Source: Deltaproteobacteria bacterium (GTDB lineage: Bacteria; Desulfobacterota; BSN033; UBA1163). Taken from it: 46,595 bases of DNA. Positions 24,568 through 33,794 of the stretch are shown in pieces. Position numbers and translations under genes: made by a program. The notes beneath the pieces are model-generated. The model had not been told where the DNA came from and did no database searches. It worked only from the letters and a program-made list of their open reading frames with translations. The stretch is from positions 1-46,595 of the forward strand of contig VGSS01000008.1 in the NCBI GenBank assembly GCA_016874935.1, given 5' to 3'. Every line of letters begins with the position of its first letter. Position 1 is the stretch's first letter.

Positions 24568-25715
24568 GTTTTGAAAGGATAAATCCATCCATGGCCGGCG
24601 GGCTGAGCCTTTTGATAAAACCTGTATCCGCAGATTGCAATATGCGATGTCAATATTGCTTTTACATACGGCCGGGTGATCCGTATCGTTTTGAAGAGCA
24701 CCCTGCCATGGACGATGTGATCCTCCGAACCATGATATCCGGATATATGAAATCAGCCGGAAGGTGCGCCTCATTTGGTTGGCAGGGCGGGGAGCCCCTT
24801 CTGGCCGGCATTGATTTTTTTAAAAGGGTAGTGGACTATCAGCAACGATATGGTTTGTCGGCACAACTCGTCAGCAACAACCTGCAGACCAATGGCGCCT
24901 TGCTCAACGACGAATGGGCCAGGTTCTTCAAGCGTTACCACTTCTTCATCGGTTTGAGCCTGGATGGTCCTGAAGAATATCACAACACCTACCGTCACTC
25001 GCTAAACGGCAATAACAGCTTTCACCAGGCGATGAAAGGGATCCAGGCCCTTAGAGATCATGAGGTGGAATTCAGTATTCTCACCGTCCTCAATGATGTG
25101 ACGGTTAAAAGACCGGCAGAGCTCTATCAATTTTTTATAAGAAATGAACTCTATTTTTTACAGTTCATTCCCTGTGTTGAAATCGACAGGGATGCGCAGG
25201 AAGTGAAAGGCTACTCTGTCAGTGTCGAGAATTACAGGGATTTTCTCTGCACTCTTTTTGATGTCTGGTATAACAAAGGCAAACCTCTTGCCTCCATAAG
25301 ACTTTTCGAGAATATCCTGGCCATCTATATGAGGATGGATCCTGAGATATGTGCATTCCAAAATCAGTGCGGGAGTTATGTTGTGATCGAATATAACGGG
25401 GATGTGTATCCCTGTGATTTTTTTGTGGAAGAGCAATGGATGGCGGGGAACCTGCTTGCCACGCCGATAAATGAGATTGTTAAAAGCCAGAAGCTTCAGA
25501 CATTCAACAGCCGCAAAATGCAGCAATCCTCCGAGTGCCATAGCTGCGAATGGAATTTTATATGTCACTTCGGATGTCAGCATTATCGCTTGCCCGATGG
25601 GAGAAATTATCTTTGTGATGCCTACAAGGAATTTTTTAGCTATACACAAGAACGTTTTGATCTATTGAAGCAAAACCTAAATTTAACCCTTAGGAGCGAA
25701 TTCCAACTTCTTTAA
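24522..25715 (+). CDS. Radical SAM/SPASM protein, anaerobic sulfatase-maturase-like
   Basis: 397 residues. The [4Fe-4S]-SAM site is SADCNMRCQYCFY (Cys39, 43, 46; CX3CX2C), GWQGGEPLL follows as the GGE motif, and the C-terminal SPASM cysteines are in QNQCGSYVVIEYNGDVYPCD, SSECHSCEWNFICHFGCQH and YLCDAYKEFF. This is the anSME architecture: such enzymes oxidise an active-site Cys or Ser of a sulfatase to formylglycine, while relatives modify other peptides. The ATG at 24522 has AAAGGA 5 bases upstream and overlaps the preceding hydrolase by 46 bases; ATG 24591 is an alternative. No sulfatase is in the window, so the target is unknown. Confidence 0.85.
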   Translation: METGSDLVLKILEDISFERINPSMAGGLSLLIKPVSADCNMRCQYCFYIRPGDPYRFEEHPAMDDVILRTMISGYMKSAGRCASFGWQGGEPLLAGIDFFKRVVDYQQRYGLSAQLVSNNLQTNGALLNDEWARFFKRYHFFIGLSLDGPEEYHNTYRHSLNGNNSFHQAMKGIQALRDHEVEFSILTVLNDVTVKRPAELYQFFIRNELYFLQFIPCVEIDRDAQEVKGYSVSVENYRDFLCTLFDVWYNKGKPLASIRLFENILAIYMRMDPEICAFQNQCGSYVVIEYNGDVYPCDFFVEEQWMAGNLLATPINEIVKSQKLQTFNSRKMQQSSECHSCEWNFICHFGCQHYRLPDGRNYLCDAYKEFFSYTQERFDLLKQNLNLTLRSEFQLL

Positions 25716-25727
25716 AGGACAAAAGCG

Positions 25728-26078
25728 ATGAACCTGATTGAAGAAATAAAGGAATCTCTTAGCATGGAAATCAGACCGAACTCACAAGGGTCGGAATATC
25801 TGGAGGCTGTCATTAAGAAAAAGGATATTGAATTGCTTCTTTCCTTATTGAAAAGACATTTAGGCCCGGCAGCCAAGGAATCCGAGAAAGAAGCAAGCCT
25901 ACCCGAAGATATACAAAAAAAAGTTGATATTTTAGGGGGTTGGAGAAAGGGGCAAACTTTTTTCTACAGGCAAGATGGTCATAAAGTGATATATGCGGCT
26001 CTTTGGCCCTGGGAATCCAATCCTGACAAGATCACGTTAAAGTGTGGAGAATGGGGGGACATTTTCGATTGTCAATAA
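25728..26078 (+). CDS. Conserved-looking protein of unknown function
   Basis: 116 residues starting 12 bases after the radical SAM gene behind AAAGGAC. The N-terminal half is helical and charged (NLIEEIKESLSMEIRPNSQG, ELLLSLLKRHLGP), the C-terminal half looks like a small beta domain with many aromatics (RKGQTFFYRQDGHKVIYAAL, WPWESNPDKITLKCGEWGD). No family recognised and no signal peptide. Position suggests it is the third gene of the hydrolase/radical SAM operon; it ends 4 bases from the convergent molybdoenzyme gene. Confidence 0.65.
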   Translation: MNLIEEIKESLSMEIRPNSQGSEYLEAVIKKKDIELLLSLLKRHLGPAAKESEKEASLPEDIQKKVDILGGWRKGQTFFYRQDGHKVIYAALWPWESNPDKITLKCGEWGDIFDCQ

Positions 26079-26082
26079 ATGA

Positions 26083-28089
26083 TCAAGCATGCCTCACGTC
26101 CACGGTATTGTCATAGAAGGTGCTTCCCTGGGCCTGGTCTGTCAATCGCTGGGAGGTTAGTGCATTGACAGAACGGGGCCCCGGAGAGTATTCCAGCCAC
26201 CAGACCCCCTCTGCCACCACAACACCCTGCGGAACATCTGGAGTGATGCGTAATATAAAAGAGACCTCTCCCAACGGATTGAAAGCAATTACATAATCTC
26301 CATCTTTCAGGCCTTTTGACTCTGCATCAGCAGGGTTCATCTTAAGGAGCATGCCTCCCTCTTTTTTCCGGAGGTCGGTCCGTTCGCGAAAGGAGGAGTT
26401 TAAAGCATAGAAACTGGGGGCTGCCATCAAATAGAAGGGATCATTGCCGCCATAAGGGGGGATGTAGAGCGGAAGAGGATGGGCCTGTTTAGGGTTGAGG
26501 ATTTCAACTTTTCCGGAAGGAGTCCTGAACCTGATTCGTGCATCAGAGGGAAGAGGAATTTCGATTGCCTTCCCGGCTGAGAAGGCTTTCTGGTCAATGC
26601 CTTCCCTCATAGGAGTCGGGATGGAAAGCAGATGGTCAATGAGGTCATCGGCAGTTTGACGGAAAAAGGATTCATCAAAGCCCATTGCCTTTGCAAGAAG
26701 GCAGAAGACCTCCCAGTTTGACTTGCTCTCTCCAACAGGGGGGATAACCGGTTTTGCATGCTGGATACAGTATGTGCCGTAGGACCGATAGAGGTCACTC
26801 TGTTCCAGAGAGGAGGTGGCAGGAAGCACAATGTCCGCATAACGGGCCGTATCCGTGAGAAACCTCTCATGAACCACGGTGAAAAGATCGTCCTTTGTTA
26901 GACCTTTTAAGACCTGATTCTGATCCGGAGCAACTGCGGCAGGGTTGGAACTATAGACATAGAGGCTTTGAATGGGAGGGTCTTTGATTTCATTTAAAGC
27001 CGAGCCAATCTGGTTCATATTGATGATGCGGGTTTTCTTCGCCATAAAGTCTTCTCTCAGAATTTCTTTCATGGCAAAGGCATCTGCAGTGCTGGTTCCT
27101 GTAAAACATCCGGCCCCTCTCTTCCCATACGCTCCCACGAGGGCAGGCAGACACACAATCGTACGAATGGCCATGGCTCCGTTTCCATACCGGGAAAGGC
27201 CGCTCCCCAGACGAATCAAGGGTTTTTTTGCCCTGCCGTAGGTTTTCGCCATGGATTCGAGAGCCTCTGTAGAGAGACCTGTCAAAGCGCTTACTTTTTC
27301 GGGCGGGAAGTCCGGAAGGATTTTCTCATTCAATTCTTTGAAGCCCTTGACATGCGAGGCTAAGAAATCATTGTCGATGAGGCCGTGTCTGACCAGAAGA
27401 TACATCAAGCCCAGGGCGAGCGCGCCATCACTTCCCGGCCGGACGATATAGGTTTGATCCACCACAGAAGAGGTAAGGGTCTTATAAGTATCGATCAGCC
27501 AGACCGGCGCGCCTTTTTTTCGTGCACTTTTCACACCGTGAAGAAAGTGAATATTGGTTGCAACGGCATTGATCCCCCATAAGATGACCAGATCGCTCTC
27601 TGCCACCTCATCCGGATGAGGAGCAGGGGTCTCTCCCATGACCGCTCTCCAGCCTGCTTCCTTGGCAGGGGAGCAGATGGTGCGTTCGAGGCGGGAGGCC
27701 CCCAGACGATAGAAGAAGGAATGTCCTGCGTTTCTCTGAATTAACCCCATGGTTCCGGCATAGGAATAGGGCAGGATGGCTTCTGTTCCAAATTGTTTTG
27801 TGATAACATTCCATCGGTCAACAATCCGGCGGATGGCTTCTTCCCAGGAGATGGGTTGAAATTGTCCTGAACCTTTTTCTCCTGCACGGATGAGGGGCTG
27901 GGTAAGGCGGAGGGGGGAGTGGACGGTGTCCTGGTAGCGATTCATTTTGGGGCAGAGGGTGCCTCTTGCAAAAGGATGTTCCGGATCGCCAGTTACCTTG
28001 ACCGCTTTTCCATCCACCACTTCTATGAGAAGGCCGCAGGCATCCGGGCAATCATACGGGCAGACAGACCTTTTAATCTTTCTGGTCAA
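26083..28089 (-). CDS. Molybdopterin oxidoreductase, DMSO-reductase family
   Basis: 668 residues. An N-terminal [4Fe-4S] site has Cys10, 14, 18 and 46 (CPYDCPDACGLL, GTLCPK), then the usual four-domain order: VTGDPEHPFARG, ISWEEAIRRIVDRW, the active-site region RTICSPAKEAGWRAVMG, domain IV ending with MNPADAESKGLKDGDYV and VVVAEGVWW. No Tat signal precedes the Fe-S cluster, so it is cytoplasmic, like stand-alone formate-dehydrogenase-like or biotin-sulfoxide-reductase-like members. The start is TTG at 28089, with AGGAG 5 bases upstream. No electron-transfer partner is adjacent, so the substrate stays unknown. Confidence 0.88.
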   Translation of the reverse strand: MTRKIKRSVCPYDCPDACGLLIEVVDGKAVKVTGDPEHPFARGTLCPKMNRYQDTVHSPLRLTQPLIRAGEKGSGQFQPISWEEAIRRIVDRWNVITKQFGTEAILPYSYAGTMGLIQRNAGHSFFYRLGASRLERTICSPAKEAGWRAVMGETPAPHPDEVAESDLVILWGINAVATNIHFLHGVKSARKKGAPVWLIDTYKTLTSSVVDQTYIVRPGSDGALALGLMYLLVRHGLIDNDFLASHVKGFKELNEKILPDFPPEKVSALTGLSTEALESMAKTYGRAKKPLIRLGSGLSRYGNGAMAIRTIVCLPALVGAYGKRGAGCFTGTSTADAFAMKEILREDFMAKKTRIINMNQIGSALNEIKDPPIQSLYVYSSNPAAVAPDQNQVLKGLTKDDLFTVVHERFLTDTARYADIVLPATSSLEQSDLYRSYGTYCIQHAKPVIPPVGESKSNWEVFCLLAKAMGFDESFFRQTADDLIDHLLSIPTPMREGIDQKAFSAGKAIEIPLPSDARIRFRTPSGKVEILNPKQAHPLPLYIPPYGGNDPFYLMAAPSFYALNSSFRERTDLRKKEGGMLLKMNPADAESKGLKDGDYVIAFNPLGEVSFILRITPDVPQGVVVAEGVWWLEYSPGPRSVNALTSQRLTDQAQGSTFYDNTVDVRHA

Positions 28090-28327
28090 AATAGCTCCTG
28101 GGATAATCCAAAGGTAAAAATTACGAATTATACCTGATTGCTAAGATTGTTTTAGATTACGGAGATGAAACCATTCATCTCTTTGCTTGACAGCTTTGAT
28201 TCCCAAAGTTTATTAACAGCCCTACCTTTATCCTGAGGCTTTTAGGGACCCTCATCTTTAATCACTGTAATCTGCTTTTTAATCTATGTAATCAGACATC
28301 CTATTCTTTACTCTTTATCAGATGTCT

Positions 28328-29326
28328 TCATAACCGGACGAGGTTTGCGGCATAGGTCAGGCCCGCCCCGAAGCCTACAAAGATGACAAGGTCTCCTTCT
28401 TTGAGCGTTCCGGTACGGAGGGATAGATCCAGTGCAAGCGGGATGGAAGCGCAGGAGTTATTCCCGTACTGTTCAATCGTCATAATCATTTTATTTTTTG
28501 CCTCACCGTCAGGAAGCTCCAGCCGTGATTCGAGTTCCTCGGCTGCACCCATGATGATCCGCGCATTCGCCTGATGGGGGATGATTTTGGTCACCTGTTC
28601 GAACAGGGAGCGGAGGTCCTTTTTTTCAGCTTTCCTGGAAGGATCAAGGACACGGAAACAGCTTTCGACCATCGCTCTTTTTGCAAAGGTATAAACCTTT
28701 CTTCCCTCCATCTTGATATATCCATTGCCCATCCCATCCTTTTTCGAAAGGATGAGTAGATCACGGGATCTGGCATTTCCTCCGAGGTGGGAACGAATGA
28801 TTCCTTCGCTCGCGGATTGTTTCAAGATAAGGGCGCCGGCGCCATCTCCGAAGAGAACGCACGTGTTTCGGTCCTGATAATCTGTGATGGCTGAAAGTTT
28901 GTCCGTTCCGATGACCGCCACCGTCCTGTGTTGTCCGGACTTAATGGACATCTCTGCAACCGAAAGAGCATAATTGAATCCGGTGCATCCCGCCTGAACA
29001 TCAAGGAAAGGCAGATCTTTACGAAGACCCAGCAAATTTGCAATATAGCCTGATGCAGAAGGCCACACCGGTTCTGTTGTGTTTGTGCCCACCACCAGAA
29101 ATTCAATCTCCTCGGGTCGGATCCCTGAATTTTCAATGGCTCGTTCGAGCGCTATCCTACCCATGGTTACATTGGTCTCTTCTTCAGATGCAATCCTTCG
29201 TTCCCTGATGCCTGTTCTTTCTATGATCCATTTGTCACTGGTATCCACCATTTCTCTCAGGTGGTGGTTCGTGAGAATCCGCTCGGGGACATAGGAACCC
29301 GTACCAATAATGCCGGCATGATACAT
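28328..29326 (-). CDS. fabH: 3-oxoacyl-ACP synthase III (KAS III)
   Basis: 332 residues from ATG 29326, which has AGGAG 8 bases upstream; the frame stays open through the tRNA gene above but that part is not protein-like. FabH condenses acetyl-CoA with malonyl-ACP to start fatty-acid synthesis. The triad is Cys in FLDVQAGCTGFNYAL, His in IPHQANARII and Asn in YGNNSCASIPLAL, followed by GFGAGLTYAANLVRL. The 28-residue insertion around NKMIMTIEQYG and PDGEAK is a small extra loop. Isolated from other fab genes. Confidence 0.93.
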   Translation of the reverse strand: MYHAGIIGTGSYVPERILTNHHLREMVDTSDKWIIERTGIRERRIASEEETNVTMGRIALERAIENSGIRPEEIEFLVVGTNTTEPVWPSASGYIANLLGLRKDLPFLDVQAGCTGFNYALSVAEMSIKSGQHRTVAVIGTDKLSAITDYQDRNTCVLFGDGAGALILKQSASEGIIRSHLGGNARSRDLLILSKKDGMGNGYIKMEGRKVYTFAKRAMVESCFRVLDPSRKAEKKDLRSLFEQVTKIIPHQANARIIMGAAEELESRLELPDGEAKNKMIMTIEQYGNNSCASIPLALDLSLRTGTLKEGDLVIFVGFGAGLTYAANLVRL

Positions 29327-29389
29327 CAGAAGCTCCTGCAACAATGGAAAAAGGGGAAGTCCCAAAAGGGCCAGGTCTTGTAAAATGAA

Positions 29390-29466
29390 TGGTGGCGGTG
29401 CAGGGATTTGAACCCCGGACACTGCGGATATGAGCCGCATGCTCTGACCGACTGAGCTACACCGCC
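29390..29466 (-). tRNA. tRNA-Met (anticodon CAT)
   Basis: 77 bases: acceptor GGCGGTG/CACCGCC with A and encoded CCA, D stem GCTC/GAGC, anticodon stem TGCGG/CCGCA with loop CTCATAT, T arm CGGGG-TTCAAAT-CCCTG. The first pair is G-C, not the C-A mismatch of initiator tRNA, so it is elongator Met; a lysidine-modified tRNA-Ile cannot be excluded from the anticodon alone. Confidence 0.93.
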
Positions 29467-29478
29467 AGACAAGTTCAA

Positions 29479-29506
29479 ATTTTACTCAATCCCCGTCAAT
29501 TGTCAA
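29479..29506 (-). promoter_or_regulatory. Sigma-70-type promoter of tRNA-Met
   Basis: On the - strand, TTGACA (29506-29501), 16-base spacer, TAAAAT (29484-29479), ending 12 bases before the tRNA 5' end. Both hexamers are near consensus. Confidence 0.6.
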
Positions 29507-29586
29507 TACCCTGGATTAATTTGATTTGATTTTATCTCTATTCTTTTTAATAATAGGTCTAAATCTAAGAAGGTCGAGGGGGGACT

Positions 29587-30798
29587 ATGAGAATTGCCTA
29601 TTTTGACTGTTTTTCAGGGGCGAGCGGGGATATGATCCTTGGCTCGATGATCGATGCGGGACTGAGTCCGGGAGGGTTGAGAAAGGAGTTGGAAAAACTC
29701 CGGCTTCGAAATGTTTCTCTAAAGACTAAAAGAACCTTGAGGGGAGGGATCTCCGCTACTCAGGCGATCGTGGAGGGAAAGGATGAGAAGAGGCACTCCA
29801 GGAGCTTGAAAGATATCTTGCAGATCATTGACCGGAGCAGTCTGGGAAACGAAGTGAAAGAAAAGAGCAGGGAGGTCTTTCGAAGAATAGCCTCTGTCGA
29901 GGCAAAAATTCACCGGAGGCATACGGAGGAGATCCATTTTCATGAGATCGGGGGCCTGGATTCTGTTGTCGATATTGTCGGAGCGATCTGGGGTTTTGGT
30001 GAAATGGGAATCGAGAAACTTTATGTTTCGAGAGTCAATGTGGGCACAGGATTTGTCAGATGCGAACATGGCCTCCTTCCTGTTCCCGCGCCTGCCACCC
30101 TTGCTCTGATGAAAGGAAAGCCTATCTACTCTACAGGCGTGGAGAGGGAACTTCTTACCCCCACAGGTGCAGCACTGTTAACCTCATTGGGGTCCGAATT
30201 CGGCAAGATGCCCGGGATGGAGGTGGAGAGGATCGGTTACGGAGCCGGCAGGGATGACCTTCCCCATCCGAACCTTCTCAGGCTGATCATCGGGAGGAAA
30301 GAGCCGATTGCAGGAAAAGAGAAGGTGATGGTTGTTGAAACGAACATCGACGATATGAATCCCCAGATCTATGACTATGTGATGGAGAAGCTTCTCGGCA
30401 TGGAGGTACAGGAGGTCTTTCTTACACCCATTGTGATGAAGAAAAGCCGGCCGGCAACCCTGATCACTACCATCTGCTCTGCGGAGAAGCTTTCATCGGT
30501 CATCGATTTTCTGATCAGGGAGACGACCACGCTCGGTTTAAGATGGCGAGAGGAAGAGAGGAGTTGCGCCGACAGAGAAATTCTTCCACTACAGACAAGA
30601 TACGGAAAGATCCGTTTTAAAATGGCGAAATGGGGAGGCAGGGTTTCAAACCTCTCTCCGGAATATGATAATTGTAAAAGGCTGGCCTTAAGCCATGGGG
30701 TCTCCATCAAGGAGATCTTCGAGGAGGCAAAAAAGGCGGGAATGATTTTTCGGGAAGGTCAATACAAGAATCGATCGCGGAGTCGTAAACCCCGTTAG
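29587..30798 (+). CDS. larC: LarC, nickel-pincer cofactor nickel chelatase
   Basis: 403 residues, usual length. LarC inserts nickel into pyridinium-3,5-bisthiocarboxylate mononucleotide, the cofactor of lactate racemase and other LarA-type enzymes. Conserved parts are IAYFDCFSGASGDMILGSMI, RRHTEEIHFHEIGGLDSVVD (His-rich metal site), GHG-like segment VRCEHGLLPVPAPAT and VVETNIDDMNPQIYDYVMEK. larB, larE and larA are not in the window. The stop codon TAG at 30796-30798 lies inside the left end of a terminal-inverted-repeat element, so the last few residues (SRKPR) come from the repeat. Confidence 0.92.
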   Translation: MRIAYFDCFSGASGDMILGSMIDAGLSPGGLRKELEKLRLRNVSLKTKRTLRGGISATQAIVEGKDEKRHSRSLKDILQIIDRSSLGNEVKEKSREVFRRIASVEAKIHRRHTEEIHFHEIGGLDSVVDIVGAIWGFGEMGIEKLYVSRVNVGTGFVRCEHGLLPVPAPATLALMKGKPIYSTGVERELLTPTGAALLTSLGSEFGKMPGMEVERIGYGAGRDDLPHPNLLRLIIGRKEPIAGKEKVMVVETNIDDMNPQIYDYVMEKLLGMEVQEVFLTPIVMKKSRPATLITTICSAEKLSSVIDFLIRETTTLGLRWREEERSCADREILPLQTRYGKIRFKMAKWGGRVSNLSPEYDNCKRLALSHGVSIKEIFEEAKKAGMIFREGQYKNRSRSRKPR

Positions 30799-30980
30799 AA
30801 ATTCCAGTCGTTGTGACTTGAAACCGAGCAGGACACTCGCCGCGCCCGCCATGCTCGCGCACCGTCGCGGCAGGCAAGCGCTGGCGCAGCGGGTTAAACC
30901 CCAGCGGAATTGATCTGAAAGATAACCCCGCTGCAGCCACCAGCCCAGAGGGAACAACGGGGTTACCTTTCTAACGGGGT
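30789..30980. mobile_element. MITE-like element with ACCCCGTTAGAAA terminal repeats (copy 1)
   Basis: accccgttagaaa at 30789-30801 and its exact reverse complement tttctaacggggt at 30968-30980 bound a GC-rich 192-bp segment without a coding frame. A second element with the same ends is at 43006-43129. The left end overlaps the larC stop codon. No transposase is inside, so it would be non-autonomous. Confidence 0.65.
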
Positions 30981-31066
30981 AAATAGGCCTGCTTCCTCAT
31001 TCTTCACTTGACATTCGCAGAACCCATCCTTATCTTTTTATTAAAAGATATTAAAAGGAGGGTGAA

Positions 31067-31612
31067 ATGAAAAAACTGATTTATATGGTTGCTTTTTTGG
31101 CTTGTGTCGCGCTGCTCGTTCCGCAGATGGCGTGGCCGGAGAACAAACCTAAAGGAAATCCACCTGTGATTACAGCCTCTTTCGCTGTGGAGAAAGGGTA
31201 TTATGGGTATGTCTGGCGAATTTATCTCGAAGCAGAAGACCCGGAGGGGGACATGTCGAGGATTGCAGTTCAAGTCGACCAACTGGGTTATGGGTATTAC
31301 CCGGTTGATTGGGTCATCCTCAAATCGCCGTATCGAGGGAAATTTAGGGGATACCTCCAGTGGAATACATTCAGCTCGCGAGCACCTTATCTCAGGGAAT
31401 GGACGAATATCAAATTGAAGGTTTCTATTTTCGATAAGGCTGGAAACGAAAGTAACGAGGCTATCTTTCCGTTCGAATTCGTCTCGGGCGCCCCTGGAAA
31501 GATCAAACCTCCTGCTCCTTTTAATGAAGAAGGGTTGCCGAGACTGGGTTACATCCATATCGATCTCTTTGAACCCACCCAGATGGGGAAAGGTACGGAG
31601 CGGGATAATTAA
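31067..31612 (+). CDS. Secreted Ig-like/cadherin-like protein of unknown function
   Basis: 181 residues behind AAAAGGAGGGTGAA. A Sec signal (KKLIYMVAFLACVALLVPQM, cleavage near AWP-EN) is followed by one beta-sandwich-like domain with YVWRIYLEAEDPEGDMSRIA and IKLKVSIFDKAGNESNEAIF, the pattern of cadherin-like or bacterial Ig repeats (AxDxxGNxS). Pro-rich tail. The role is not predictable; it may bind an envelope partner. A strong terminator follows, so it is probably transcribed alone. Confidence 0.75.
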   Translation: MKKLIYMVAFLACVALLVPQMAWPENKPKGNPPVITASFAVEKGYYGYVWRIYLEAEDPEGDMSRIAVQVDQLGYGYYPVDWVILKSPYRGKFRGYLQWNTFSSRAPYLREWTNIKLKVSIFDKAGNESNEAIFPFEFVSGAPGKIKPPAPFNEEGLPRLGYIHIDLFEPTQMGKGTERDN

Positions 31613-31654
31613 GCGATTCCATCAAACAGAACATGTGGAAACAATTTACCTTTT

Positions 31655-31684
31655 AAAAGGCTCCGATTCCGGAGCCTTTTTGTT
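31655..31684 (+). terminator. Rho-independent terminator
   Basis: aaaaggctccg (31655-31665) pairs with cggagcctttt (31670-31680), an 11-bp stem with loop attc, followed by tgttt. It ends the secreted-protein gene 43 bases earlier. Confidence 0.88.
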
Positions 31685-31753
31685 TCTTCTTGCTTTTTTC
31701 CCCACAGGGTGGTAAACATTTTTCATATCCACACATAATTAAGGAGGGAAATT

Positions 31754-32221
31754 ATGAGACAGGCGATTTTTAAAAGAAAGGCAGTATATTTTTTGTTTGC
31801 CCTTCTTCTCCTCATTATTATGGTTTGTGCGGGGTGTCGATCAACCTTAAGTGAGAGAAAAGAGGAACCGGTGAAAAGAGAAGACGAGACTGTAGGTAAA
31901 TATTACCATTTCGAGGATGTCCGTGTTCCGAGAGAATTAAATTATAAGCAGAGCAAGTCTTTTGTCTATGAGACCCCCCGTTTTAAAACGGGTGTCCTGC
32001 TCTTCGCCAAATGGAGACTCGATGCGGAATCCCTCATCGATTTCTTCAACCACCATATGGAGAGGGACAACTGGAAACTGGTGAACAGCTTTAAGGGGAA
32101 GGAATCCATCCTCAATTTTTCAAAGCCTGACAAGACCTGTACGATCAAGATCACAGAGAAATGGCATGGCACCACAGAGGTTGAGATCCGTGTGGGTCCT
32201 CTGGGAGAAAAGAAGATGTGA
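31754..32221 (+). CDS. Predicted lipoprotein of unknown function
   Basis: 155 residues behind AAGGAGGG. Lipoprotein signal FLFALLLLIIMVCAGC, Cys at about residue 28. The mature domain has VRVPRELNYKQSKSFVYETP, FAKWRLDAESLIDFFNHHM and SFKGKESILNFSKPDKTC, a compact alpha/beta pattern seen in small deltaproteobacterial envelope lipoproteins that I cannot name. It ends 9 bases before tilS, so the two share a transcript. Confidence 0.75.
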   Translation: MRQAIFKRKAVYFLFALLLLIIMVCAGCRSTLSERKEEPVKREDETVGKYYHFEDVRVPRELNYKQSKSFVYETPRFKTGVLLFAKWRLDAESLIDFFNHHMERDNWKLVNSFKGKESILNFSKPDKTCTIKITEKWHGTTEVEIRVGPLGEKKM

Positions 32222-32230
32222 GAAATATTT

Positions 32231-33619
32231 ATGCTGTTTGGAACCGTAAGAAGGGCCATTGATCGCCATGGTCTGCTGGTAAAGGGCGATCGAGTAATTG
32301 TGGGTGTATCAGCCGGAGTCGATTCAATGGTCCTCCTGCATACCTTAAATGCTCTTCGTCAGGATTATTCACTTTCGCTCATCATCGCTCACCTAAATCA
32401 TGGCTTACGTCCGGTTGAATCGGAAAAAGAAGCCGAACTCGTTCGAAAAGAGTCAACTCGACTCGGTCTGCCCTTCGAATACGGACAGTTCAATGTGAAG
32501 GAGTTCCAGGAGTCAAAAGGCTTCTCCCTTCAGGATGCAGCCAGGAAGATTCGTTTTCAGTTTTTTCATCATCTCCTAAAAAAATATGGCGGGGGCAAGA
32601 TCGCCCTGGGCCACAATGCCGATGACCAGGTGGAGACCGTTCTTCTAAGATTGCTCAGGGGATCGGGATTGAAGGGCCTCAAGGGAATGCTTCCAATCAG
32701 GGAGAAGAGGGTGATCCGGCCCCTCCTCGAAGTCTGGAGAGAGGAGATCGAAGCTTATGCTCAAGAAAATAGCATTCCCTACCTCATCGATTCATCCAAT
32801 TTGAAAAAAGATTATCTACGAAACCGGCTACATCTCAATCTCATTCCCTTAATCGAACAGGAGTATCAACCTGGTTTCCAGCGGGCAATCCTCAAAACAT
32901 CGACCTTCCTCAGGGAAGAGAATGATTTCATTGAAAAGGAGGCAGGTAAGGCTTATCAGAAAATTGCCCATGAAGAGGAGGGACAAATTACTTTTAAATT
33001 CTCAGCGTATCAATCCCTCCATAAAGCCATCCGATGGAGGGTGATTCAAAAGGTATTGGAAAAGATGGAAGACGGTTCGAAGATGGACGAGGGTGAATGG
33101 TCGGACGTGGATTTGATCTACAGGAGACTCCAGCAATCTCCGGCAAGCCTTCTCTTAGAATTATCCCATGGTCTCTGTTTTGAGAAGCGATATGATAAGG
33201 TTTTGTTAAGGAGGGAGAGGCCGACAACGATCCCCCCCTTTGAAGTGGAACTCCGTGTTCCCGGCCGGACTTATATCAAAGAGATCGAAAGGGAGGTGGT
33301 GGTCGAAGAGAGAGAGTGGAGTGAATCGATGAGGCCTGATGATTTTCGAAATATTGCTCTCCTCGATTTTCAGAGCCTCCGGTTTCCATTAAGGATGAGA
33401 AATTTCAGGCCCGGCGACCGATTCCAACCCATGGGGACAGAAGGGACTCAGAAGCTGAAAGAATTTTTTATCGACCATAAGATCCCAAAGTTTGAAAGGC
33501 CAGGCATCCCTCTTCTCATCTCAGGCGAGATGATCGCCTGGATCGTTGGGTACAGAATCGATGAGCGGGCGAAGATTACTTCAGAAACGAAAAGAGTTTT
33601 AAGAGTAGAAGTCCATTAA
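32231..33619 (+). CDS. tilS: tRNA(Ile)-lysidine synthase
   Basis: 462 residues. TilS attaches lysine to C34 of tRNA-Ile(CAT) so that it reads AUA. The PP-loop is VIVGVSAGVDSMVLLHTL (SxGxDS type with Ala in place of the first Gly), followed by IAHLNHGLRPVESEKEAEL and GHNADDQVETVLLRLLRG. The middle helical domain and the C-terminal ferredoxin-like domain (MRNFRPGDRFQPMGTEGTQK, FFIDHKIPKFERPGIPLL) complete the long, E. coli-like form. ATG 32231 has no strong ribosome site, consistent with coupling to the lipoprotein gene. Confidence 0.93.
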   Translation: MLFGTVRRAIDRHGLLVKGDRVIVGVSAGVDSMVLLHTLNALRQDYSLSLIIAHLNHGLRPVESEKEAELVRKESTRLGLPFEYGQFNVKEFQESKGFSLQDAARKIRFQFFHHLLKKYGGGKIALGHNADDQVETVLLRLLRGSGLKGLKGMLPIREKRVIRPLLEVWREEIEAYAQENSIPYLIDSSNLKKDYLRNRLHLNLIPLIEQEYQPGFQRAILKTSTFLREENDFIEKEAGKAYQKIAHEEEGQITFKFSAYQSLHKAIRWRVIQKVLEKMEDGSKMDEGEWSDVDLIYRRLQQSPASLLLELSHGLCFEKRYDKVLLRRERPTTIPPFEVELRVPGRTYIKEIEREVVVEEREWSESMRPDDFRNIALLDFQSLRFPLRMRNFRPGDRFQPMGTEGTQKLKEFFIDHKIPKFERPGIPLLISGEMIAWIVGYRIDERAKITSETKRVLRVEVH

Positions 33620-33794
33620 GGAATGAACTTCTCATAACACCCCCACACCCACCTCTTATAATAACTATCCCTCTGTTTGGCAGATTTTAAAATGAATCGT
33701 TTTTCAAAGATCTCCGAATCATCCCCTTGACAACGAGAAGTTGTATAAGTTAATAGAAATAAATTCCTATCGATAAAGTATGAATTCGTAACCT

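Noticed and set aside
29327-29440. 38-residue N-terminal extension of FabH
   Set aside because: It runs through the tRNA-Met gene and is not family-like; ATG 29326 has a good ribosome site.
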